Part shown: in pieces, positions 28,330 through 35,219 of the stretch | Layout of the letters: each line of letters starts with the position of its first letter | How positions within the stretch are numbered: position 1 is the first letter of the stretch | Source of the DNA: Wenyingzhuangia marina | Lineage (GTDB): Bacteria; Bacteroidota; Bacteroidia; Flavobacteriales; Flavobacteriaceae | Assembly (NCBI RefSeq): GCF_900130035.1 | Contig: NZ_FQXQ01000008.1 | Location: forward strand, 1 to 64,000 | Length of the DNA stretch: 64,000 bases | Reading direction: 5' to 3' | Made by a program: the position numbers and the translations under genes | Notes under the pieces: generated by a model | The model's input: only the letters and a program-made list of their open reading frames with translations | What the model was told of the DNA's origin: nothing | The model's database searches: none

Positions 28330-29577
28330 TTAAAATTTTCTGTCTGGACTAAATGGTTGTAAATCTATACTTGTATTTTTTCCTAATACCGTTTCCGAAA
28401 CCAACTTTCCTGTTGCTGGTCCTAAACTCCATCCCATCATTGCATGTCCTGTTGCAATGGTTAAATTCGCACATTTTGATGATTTCCCTATGTAAGGCAA
28501 TCCATCAGGAGAACAAGGTCTTAAACCACATTTTGCTTGTTCTTTTTCCTGTTCATTAATCTCTAATCCTTTATAATAGTTTTTAGCTGCCTTAGAAATA
28601 GCTTCAACTCGCTTAGGATTTATATAATGATTAATTCCTCCTAGTTCCATGGTTCCAGCAAAACGAGTAAATCCATCCATAGGAGTTACTGCTACTTTTG
28701 CTTCACACAATATTGCAGGATAAGTAATTCCTGTTTCTCTTTTTACATTAATTCGGTAACCTTTACCTGCTTGAACAGGAATTTTTATTCCTATTTTTTT
28801 TGTTACTAAAGGACTCCAACTACCTGCAGCCAAAACAACCTCATCCGAAGATAATATTTGTTTATGAGTAATAACCTTAGTTACAATATTATTGACTACT
28901 TCAATATCTTGTACTTCTTCATTTGTTAAAAAGGTAACTCCCGTTGATTTTAAATAAGCAGTCATTTCTTTCATAAAATCACTAGGGGTCATATGCGCAT
29001 CACAATCATAATACACAGCACCTTTTACATCTAAGTTAGCATTAGGCTCAAGTTCATTTACTTCTTTTGATGTTAAGTTTTTAACACCTAAACCTACTTT
29101 AATACCTTGCTGACCAATTTCCCATTCTTCTTCGCCAACTTCATCAGACTTATAACACATCAACAATCCCTTTCTTTCAAAATGAAAATTAAAATCTCCT
29201 GATTGTTTTATATCCTCATACAAATCTCTACTAAAAAGATTGATGTCTTTAATAACTGAAATAGACTTTTGAACCTTGGCTTGCGTTGCTGATTTTTTAA
29301 AAGACAATGCCCATTTAAAAAACTCTAAATCTAACCTAGGTTTTACATAAAGAGGACTACTTGAATTAAACATCCACTTAATCCCTTTATTGATCATTCC
29401 AGGAGCTGCTAAAGAGATAAAATGACTAGGCGTTATATACCCTGCATTTACATAAGAAGCCCCTTCATCCATATTTGTTTTATCTACAACAGTAACTTCA
29501 CACCCTTCTTTTTGAAGATAGTAAGCTGAACAAAGCCCTATAATTCCTCCTCCTACAACAACTACTTTTTTACTCAT
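28330..29577 (-). CDS. FAD-dependent D-amino-acid dehydrogenase family (probable cis-4-hydroxy-D-proline dehydrogenase)
   Basis: A 415-residue DAO/DadA-family flavoprotein. The N-terminus carries the dinucleotide-binding motif VVVGGGIIGLCSAYYL. Near the C-terminus CGLRPCSPDGLPYIG and ATGHAMMGWSLGP form the flavin contact typical of DadA-like enzymes. In hydroxyproline degradation this family oxidises cis-4-hydroxy-D-proline to 1-pyrroline-4-hydroxy-2-carboxylate. The assignment rests on context: it is 18 bases after the epimerase gene and in the same operon as the deaminase and the semialdehyde dehydrogenase. On sequence alone it could be a general D-amino-acid dehydrogenase. It probably donates electrons to the respiratory chain at the inner membrane. 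Confidence 0.86.
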   Translation of the reverse strand: MSKKVVVVGGGIIGLCSAYYLQKEGCEVTVVDKTNMDEGASYVNAGYITPSHFISLAAPGMINKGIKWMFNSSSPLYVKPRLDLEFFKWALSFKKSATQAKVQKSISVIKDINLFSRDLYEDIKQSGDFNFHFERKGLLMCYKSDEVGEEEWEIGQQGIKVGLGVKNLTSKEVNELEPNANLDVKGAVYYDCDAHMTPSDFMKEMTAYLKSTGVTFLTNEEVQDIEVVNNIVTKVITHKQILSSDEVVLAAGSWSPLVTKKIGIKIPVQAGKGYRINVKRETGITYPAILCEAKVAVTPMDGFTRFAGTMELGGINHYINPKRVEAISKAAKNYYKGLEINEQEKEQAKCGLRPCSPDGLPYIGKSSKCANLTIATGHAMMGWSLGPATGKLVSETVLGKNTSIDLQPFSPDRKF

Positions 29578-29595
29578 TTTAATTTATTTTAAAAA

Positions 29596-30603
29596 TTAAA
29601 TTACTTGAAAACCATGAGCATAAGGATCATCATCATCTATAATAATATTATTATAACCAGTGACTTGAGCCCAGCCTTGAATACTTGGAATAATTGCTTT
29701 TTTACCAGCTAACGTAGTTTCCTTTTCTACTTTACCAATAAACTTACTCCCGATAAAACTTTCATGAATAAAAGACTCACCCATGGTTAATTTTCCTTTA
29801 GCATATAATTGTGCCATACGAGCAGAAGTCCCTGTACCACAAGGAGAACGATCTATGGCTTTATCTCCATAAAAAACAGCATTTCTACCTGACGATGTTG
29901 GATCTATAGGATTTCCTGTCCACAGCATATGACTTACATCTCTAATAGTATCATTCTCAGGATGAATAAACATATCAGGGTATTTTTCATTGATACGTTT
30001 TCTAACCACTTGAGAATATTGTATAATTTTTGTTGCATTAAAATCATGAATTCCACTAAAATTTTTCTGTGGATCAACAATGGCATAATAATTTCCTCCG
30101 TAAGAAACATCAAAAGTAATTTCACCTAACTCAGGACAATCTATGGTTAAATTTTCTGCGGCTAAATAAGATTTTACGTTTACCAGTTTTACCCAATCTA
30201 CTTTTTTCCCTGTTTGTTGATATTCAATTTCTACCAAACCTGCAGGTGCTTCCATTCTTATTTTACCTGGAATTTTGGGGGTAATTAATCCTTCCTCTAT
30301 GGCAATAGTAATGGTCCCAATGGTTCCATGCCCACACATAGGCAAACATCCCGATGTTTCTATAAAAAGAATCGAGAAATCATTTTGAGGATCGTGAGGT
30401 GGAAATAAAATACTTCCACTCATCATATCATGTCCTCTAGGCTCAAACATCAATCCTCTACGAATCCAATCATATTCTTTAAGAAAATGTTGTCGTTTTT
30501 CACTCATATTTTCACCCACAAGGTTAGGACCACCACCAGCAACAACACGTACCGGATTTCCGCACGTGTGAGCATCTACACAAAAAAATGTTTTTCTTGC
30601 CAT
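29596..30603 (-). CDS. 4-hydroxyproline 2-epimerase (proline racemase family)
   Basis: A 335-residue proline racemase-family protein. Both catalytic cysteines are present: Cys90 in MCGHGTIG and Cys255 in DRSPCGTGTSA. Two cysteines mark the racemase/epimerase branch, whereas trans-3-hydroxyproline dehydratases have Thr at the second site. It would interconvert trans-4-hydroxy-L-proline and cis-4-hydroxy-D-proline, the first step of the bacterial route. N-terminal DAHTCGNPVRVV is typical of the 4-hydroxyproline subfamily. Neighbours supply the next three steps, which favours hydroxyproline over proline as substrate. The gaps of 18 bases on both sides indicate co-transcription. Confidence 0.9.
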   Translation of the reverse strand: MARKTFFCVDAHTCGNPVRVVAGGGPNLVGENMSEKRQHFLKEYDWIRRGLMFEPRGHDMMSGSILFPPHDPQNDFSILFIETSGCLPMCGHGTIGTITIAIEEGLITPKIPGKIRMEAPAGLVEIEYQQTGKKVDWVKLVNVKSYLAAENLTIDCPELGEITFDVSYGGNYYAIVDPQKNFSGIHDFNATKIIQYSQVVRKRINEKYPDMFIHPENDTIRDVSHMLWTGNPIDPTSSGRNAVFYGDKAIDRSPCGTGTSARMAQLYAKGKLTMGESFIHESFIGSKFIGKVEKETTLAGKKAIIPSIQGWAQVTGYNNIIIDDDDPYAHGFQVI

Positions 30604-30621
30604 GTATTTTATAAATACTTT

Positions 30622-32148
30622 TTAATTTTTTAATGAATCCGGAAGTAATTCTTCAGGAAATGATTGATAACTTATTGGTCTTACCCATCTGTATATTGCA
30701 TGTGTACCAACTGATGTAAATTTTGCATCAGAAGAAGCTGGATATGGTCCTCCATGGTGCATAGAAGGACAAACTTCTACACCAGTAGGAACTCCATTAA
30801 AAATAATTCTTCCTACACGATTGGCCAACGCATCAACAATATCTGTGAGACTAGAAACCTCTTCATTTTCAGCAATGATAGTTCCTGTTAGCTGTCCTTC
30901 TAAAGCTTCAATTACTTCTACTAATTGAGCTTCATTTTTAGTTTTTACCACTATTGAAAAGGGTCCAAAAACCTCTTGTTGAATTTTAGGGTTCGCTAAA
31001 AAGTCATCTCCAGAAACACATGCAATTATTGAATTTGCATAATTTTCTTTAAGATCTCCACTAATTTTTGCAACTGTTCGCACTCCTTCTTGAGAGGTAA
31101 CTGTTTTTTCGTTTTTATCAAAACCAGCTTTAATATTAGGATGCAACATACATTGTGCGTCTATAGCAACCGTTTTTTTAGCTAAATCCTGGATAAAAGC
31201 TTCTGTATTTTCATCCTCAACGGTCAATAACAAACCTGGATTGGTACAAAACTGTCCAGTTCCTAAAGTGATAGATCCTGCGTAAGTAGAAGCAATTGCC
31301 TCTCCACGATTAGCAATAGCTAAAGGTGAAATCACAACTGGGTTAATACTTCCCATTTCGGCATATACAGGAATTGGTTCAGGTCTGCTAGCTCCCATAT
31401 TAAAAATAGCTCTACCTGCTCCGATACTTCCTGTAAAACCTACTGCTTTTATTTTTGGATGGTTAACCAACGCTGAACCAACTATAGGTCCACGACCTGA
31501 AAGATGTGAAAAAACACCGTTTGGCATTCCTGTTTTTTCAGCTGCTTTAATAATTGCAGATGCTACTAATTCTGAAGTAGCAGCATGCATTTCGTGGGCT
31601 TTTACAATTACAGGACATCCCGCTGCTAAAGCACTGGCAGTATCTCCTCCTGCGGTAGAAAATGCAAAAGGAAAATTACTTGCTCCAAAAACCACTACTG
31701 GTCCCAAAGGAGTTACCGTTTTTCTTAAATCATCTTTAGGCAAAGGCTCTCTATCTGGAATAGCTGCATCAAACGTATTTCCTTTCCACTCTTCATTTGA
31801 AACTAAATCCGCAAATGATTTTAGTTGCATAATTGTTCTACCTCTTTCCCCCATAGCTCTTCCTTCTGGAAGTCCAGATTCTGTAACATAGGCATCAATT
31901 AACTCTTGATCTAGAGCTAATATTTCGTCTGCAATAGCATTTAAAAACGCTGCTTTTTGTTTTCCTGATACTTTTCTATAAAGTTTATATGCCTCTGTTG
32001 CCAATTGAGCTGCTTCATCAATTTCTTCAGAAGTAGCCTCAATAAACACTGTAGGATTTTCAATATTCAACTTAGGGTTTATTGTTTTATGAGTAACACT
32101 TCCTTTTGCACTAAGTTTGTTTCCAATATAATTTTTACCTGTTATCAT
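30622..32148 (-). CDS. 2-oxoglutarate semialdehyde dehydrogenase (NADP-type aldehyde dehydrogenase)
   Basis: A 508-residue aldehyde dehydrogenase of the fatty aldehyde/KGSADH branch. Visible elements are the cofactor-binding FGASNFPFAFSTAGGDT, the catalytic Glu in YAEMGSINPV and the catalytic Cys in GTGQFCTNPG. In 4-hydroxyproline breakdown this enzyme converts 2,5-dioxopentanoate to 2-oxoglutarate, which enters the citric acid cycle. The same reaction ends pentose and glucarate routes, so the assignment to hydroxyproline rests on its operon. It lies 26 bases after the deaminase gene and 18 bases before the epimerase gene. Length is normal and no defects are seen. Confidence 0.88.
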   Translation of the reverse strand: MITGKNYIGNKLSAKGSVTHKTINPKLNIENPTVFIEATSEEIDEAAQLATEAYKLYRKVSGKQKAAFLNAIADEILALDQELIDAYVTESGLPEGRAMGERGRTIMQLKSFADLVSNEEWKGNTFDAAIPDREPLPKDDLRKTVTPLGPVVVFGASNFPFAFSTAGGDTASALAAGCPVIVKAHEMHAATSELVASAIIKAAEKTGMPNGVFSHLSGRGPIVGSALVNHPKIKAVGFTGSIGAGRAIFNMGASRPEPIPVYAEMGSINPVVISPLAIANRGEAIASTYAGSITLGTGQFCTNPGLLLTVEDENTEAFIQDLAKKTVAIDAQCMLHPNIKAGFDKNEKTVTSQEGVRTVAKISGDLKENYANSIIACVSGDDFLANPKIQQEVFGPFSIVVKTKNEAQLVEVIEALEGQLTGTIIAENEEVSSLTDIVDALANRVGRIIFNGVPTGVEVCPSMHHGGPYPASSDAKFTSVGTHAIYRWVRPISYQSFPEELLPDSLKN

Positions 32149-32174
32149 TGTCTTTTATATGTTTTTGTAATAAG

Positions 32175-33125
32175 TTATATCAAGTCCAAAACTTCAAGTC
32201 TTTCTTTTGCTAAAATATATCTTGCTCGAACATCATCTATTTGCTCTTGAGTTAATTTTTTACCAAGAGTACGAAGCCCACCATCTATATCATTCTGATG
32301 AATTCCCATAGCAAACTTAAGGTATTCCATAAGCAGTGGTTGAGCATCAAGGTATGATATTGAATTCATCGCCTGAGAAATTTTGTTTGCCTCAGCCCAT
32401 TCTCCCTTTAAAACATATTCCTGCATAGTAACACTAGCTTTTGGGAAGATAGTACCTACACCTGTAATTCCACCACATGCTCCAGCAAGTCCTGCATATA
32501 CGGTAACACTATCAACACCTGCTAAAATTTTTAAGTCTTTATTTTCTAACATCAGCGTTTCAATAATTGAAACATCTATAGTCGAAATTTTAAGAGCAGT
32601 TACTTCAGGTAGAGCAGCAAGTCTTATAAGAAGATTCGCTGAGAGTGCATGATATCCGGCTGCATCTGGGTTGTTATAAGGCATAATTGTTACGCCTGCT
32701 TCTTTTGCGGTTGCTGCAGCAAGCTCATAGTACGCATACATTTCTTCATCAGAAGGTACCTTCTTAGTTTTTGGTGGCATGACCATGACTGTATCAACTC
32801 CAACCGTTGCAAGTCCTTCAATAATTTTAGCGAGCTCTTCCTTAGTTTCTGCTACAGCTCCACTGATTAATGGTACATCATATTGTTTAGCAACTTCAGA
32901 AAGGGATTTTAATAAAGATATACGTTGTTCGTTACTCAGGTAGCTATTCTCACCTAGAGTACCCGAAGCAACAAGTCCGCCCATTCTACTTCCGCCCTTA
33001 CCCTGAGCACTTAAAATAGCTGCGGCTTGTTTTTGTGTTGTATCAAAGTCAATTTCAAGAGTACCAGACTCCGACTCTTTTAGCCATGTAAAAACAGCTG
33101 GCATAACAACTTCCCAATTTATCAT
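32175..33125 (-). CDS. DHDPS/NAL-family lyase, probable 1-pyrroline-4-hydroxy-2-carboxylate deaminase
   Basis: A 316-residue TIM-barrel protein of the dihydrodipicolinate synthase family. The Schiff-base Lys is in VTALKISTID and the family Tyr in IMPYNNPDA. Dedicated DHDPS is usually about 290 residues, and this protein lacks typical DapA context; in the hydroxyproline pathway this family deaminates 1-pyrroline-4-hydroxy-2-carboxylate to 2,5-dioxopentanoate. It is the first gene of the long operon and directly faces the AraC regulator. Its base composition looks more GC-rich (sampled lines are mostly 37-50% GC) than the neighbouring genes (sampled lines about 27-37%), a possible sign of separate acquisition. 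Confidence 0.84.
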   Translation of the reverse strand: MINWEVVMPAVFTWLKESESGTLEIDFDTTQKQAAAILSAQGKGGSRMGGLVASGTLGENSYLSNEQRISLLKSLSEVAKQYDVPLISGAVAETKEELAKIIEGLATVGVDTVMVMPPKTKKVPSDEEMYAYYELAAATAKEAGVTIMPYNNPDAAGYHALSANLLIRLAALPEVTALKISTIDVSIIETLMLENKDLKILAGVDSVTVYAGLAGACGGITGVGTIFPKASVTMQEYVLKGEWAEANKISQAMNSISYLDAQPLLMEYLKFAMGIHQNDIDGGLRTLGKKLTQEQIDDVRARYILAKERLEVLDLI

Positions 33126-33151
33126 AATAAACTTTTTTATTTGTTTAATAC

Positions 33152-33178
33152 CAAAATTAAATCTAATCTAAAACAAAA
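33152..33178 (-). promoter_or_regulatory. Candidate promoter of the hydroxyproline operon
   Basis: Reading the minus strand, TAATTTTG (33159-33152) matches the Bacteroidota -7 consensus TAnnTTTG exactly and lies 26 bases before the start codon. An upstream TTTTG (33178-33174) could serve as the -33 element, but the 14-base spacing is shorter than usual, so the call is tentative. Confidence 0.35.
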
Positions 33179-33209
33179 GAAGTGTGATTATTACCATGGT
33201 TCAATACTA

Positions 33210-33227
33210 TATTATCAATATTATCAA
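33210..33227 (+). repeat. Tandem 9-bp direct repeat in the AraC/operon intergenic region
   Basis: TATTATCAA occurs twice head to tail. AraC-family proteins bind direct repeats, and this one lies upstream of both the regulator gene and the hydroxyproline operon, so it is a candidate operator. The short period is not typical of a two-site AraC operator and the sequence is A/T-rich. Confidence 0.35.
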
Positions 33228-33271
33228 CTATGAATTAAAATATAGGTATATTTAACAATATTTACATAACT

Positions 33272-34117
33272 ATGAAAGTATTACCCTTTAAAATTCCGAA
33301 ACCAGAAAACGAAGCTTTTGTTTATCAAGAGGATCGAGAAATTGTTTTTTATGATCAACTTCATCAACATGAAGAAATTCAGATTACCTATATTAAAAAG
33401 GGGAAGGGAATTGTAATTGTTGGAGATACCATAAATGAATATAAGGAAAATGATCTTTTAGTGATTGGAGGATATATTCCTCATGTTTTTAGAAGTGATC
33501 ATAATACCAATGAAGAATCTGTTATGTTTACGCTTTTTTTTCATCAAAACTCTTTCGGAAAAGATTTTTTTGAAATTACAGAAATGTCTAGTCTTAAATC
33601 CTTTTTTAAAGACGCTAAATACGGGATGAAAGTATTATCAAAAAAGAACAAAATTATTAACCAATTCAAAAAACTAGAACGTCAAAACAAAATTGAACGA
33701 ATTGCCACTCTTTTAAAAACGATCAATCTTATTAACCTATCTAAAACCTCTCCTTTGTCTTCTTTTGTTTACAAAAAAAAATATACTGACAATGAAGGTA
33801 AAAGAATGAATGATGTATTTAAGTTTACTATGGAAAACTATAATGAGCCTATTAGTTTAGAAGATATATCTGAAATTGCAAACATGAGCAAGAATGCATT
33901 TTGTCGTTATTTTAAAAAGCGTACTAACAAAACATTTTTTCAGTTCTTAATTGAAATTAGAATTGAAAATGCTTGTAAATTAATTTATAACAATCCCGAT
34001 ATTTCTATTTCTTCCGTTTCAGAACAATGTGGTTTTCAAAACACATCTAATTTTAACAGAAAGTTTAAAGAGATTAAAGGAGTAACACCTTCTTATTACA
34101 GAACTCAGAAATTATAA
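33272..34117 (+). CDS. AraC family transcriptional regulator
   Basis: A 281-residue regulator with an N-terminal cupin sensor domain (about 1-110; HQHEEIQITYIKKGKG) and a C-terminal double helix-turn-helix (about 185-281; ISLEDISEIANMSKNAFCRY and SISSVSEQCGFQNTSNFNRKF). It is transcribed divergently from the hydroxyproline operon across 146 bases, so it is the probable activator of that operon, responding to hydroxyproline, a pathway intermediate or a sugar from the glycoprotein. Its 3' end converges with the RhaT-type gene 18 bases away, without a visible terminator between them; regulation of the neighbouring sugar operon instead cannot be excluded. Confidence 0.88.
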   Translation: MKVLPFKIPKPENEAFVYQEDREIVFYDQLHQHEEIQITYIKKGKGIVIVGDTINEYKENDLLVIGGYIPHVFRSDHNTNEESVMFTLFFHQNSFGKDFFEITEMSSLKSFFKDAKYGMKVLSKKNKIINQFKKLERQNKIERIATLLKTINLINLSKTSPLSSFVYKKKYTDNEGKRMNDVFKFTMENYNEPISLEDISEIANMSKNAFCRYFKKRTNKTFFQFLIEIRIENACKLIYNNPDISISSVSEQCGFQNTSNFNRKFKEIKGVTPSYYRTQKL

Positions 34118-34135
34118 AACTTTATAACAATCCAT

Positions 34136-35203
34136 TTATGCTGTATGCAACATCTCCTCCCCAACATAACTTCCGTAACTTGTAATACAAAACGAGATGA
34201 TTAAAATAAGTAATCCTATTATTAAAATCACATAGGTACTTTTTGTTACATTTTTCCATTCTTTCATTATTACCCCAACAATATAACTAAAGAAGATTAG
34301 CATAGACATGTGTAATACCCAACTAGCAAACTGAAAACTTCCCATTTTTACATGTCCCAGTCCGTAAAAGAAAAATTGAAAACACCACATAGTTCCAGCC
34401 AAAGCAGACCACATCCAGTTTTTAAATAAAGTTAATTTTGTCATTTCTTTTTTAGGTAAAAACTCTTGCAACGTTTGTTGCCTAACACCTGCAATAAAAT
34501 ACCATATAAAATTCACCACAAAACATCCAGCTGTTGAAATAATTAATTTAGAATTTCCTTCAAAATGACCAGCTCCATTTTGTGCTGCCATGTCTGCAAT
34601 AGGTTGACCGTATTCTAAAGAAAGATTAAAAACACCAGAAAGCACTCCTGCCACAATGGTTAATAACAAACCCAACATCATGTTAAAACCTGATTTATTT
34701 AAACTCTCTTTACTAATGTCTTTTTCTTTTTTAAAACCTGCCCAGCCACAAATAATCACTCCTAAAACAGAAAAAATCATTCCTAAAAGTACCACATCAC
34801 CACCTGGTTTTGTAAAAAAATCCCCAAGACCTCCAAAAATGATTAAAGGTAAAATAGTTCCTACCACAGCAGAAATACCAATAGCTAAGGTATAGGTTAA
34901 GGAATATCCTATATGAACAATGGCTTTTCCAAAGGAAATTCCTCCAAAACCATAAACTGCCCCCAATAAAAAAGCCATCCAAAAAGGTTTTGAGGGAGCA
35001 TTTAATAAAATCTTCCAAAAATCGGGAACGGTTAACCAACCAATCATTAATGGAGCAATAATCCACGCAAAAAGTGCTTGTGCTAACCAAAAAGTTCCCC
35101 AAGACCATTTTTTTGTTTTGGTGTTTGGCAAATAACAACTTGCTGCAGAAATTCCTCCTATGGCATGCAGTCCTGTTCCTATAATTGGGTTTGGTGATAT
35201 CAT
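34136..35203 (-). CDS. rhaT: L-rhamnose/proton symporter RhaT family transporter
   Basis: A 355-residue inner-membrane protein with about ten hydrophobic segments; E. coli RhaT has 344 residues. The N-terminal MISPNPIIGTGLHAIGGI and GAVYGFGGISFGKAI and LTYTLAIGISAVVGT segments are characteristic. It would import L-rhamnose or a related (deoxy- or methylated) sugar with protons. It is the last gene of a five-gene minus-strand run, 16 bases after the desaturase-Rieske-reductase fusion. No rhamnose isomerase, kinase or aldolase of the usual types is in the window, so the imported sugar and its route remain open. No defects are seen. Confidence 0.88.
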   Translation of the reverse strand: MISPNPIIGTGLHAIGGISAASCYLPNTKTKKWSWGTFWLAQALFAWIIAPLMIGWLTVPDFWKILLNAPSKPFWMAFLLGAVYGFGGISFGKAIVHIGYSLTYTLAIGISAVVGTILPLIIFGGLGDFFTKPGGDVVLLGMIFSVLGVIICGWAGFKKEKDISKESLNKSGFNMMLGLLLTIVAGVLSGVFNLSLEYGQPIADMAAQNGAGHFEGNSKLIISTAGCFVVNFIWYFIAGVRQQTLQEFLPKKEMTKLTLFKNWMWSALAGTMWCFQFFFYGLGHVKMGSFQFASWVLHMSMLIFFSYIVGVIMKEWKNVTKSTYVILIIGLLILIISFCITSYGSYVGEEMLHTA

Positions 35204-35219
35204 TTTTTATTTTTTTTGA

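Noticed and set aside
34797-35138. 113-codon minus-strand frame overlapping the RhaT-type gene
   Set aside because: Out of frame with a clear transporter gene on the same strand and without family similarity.
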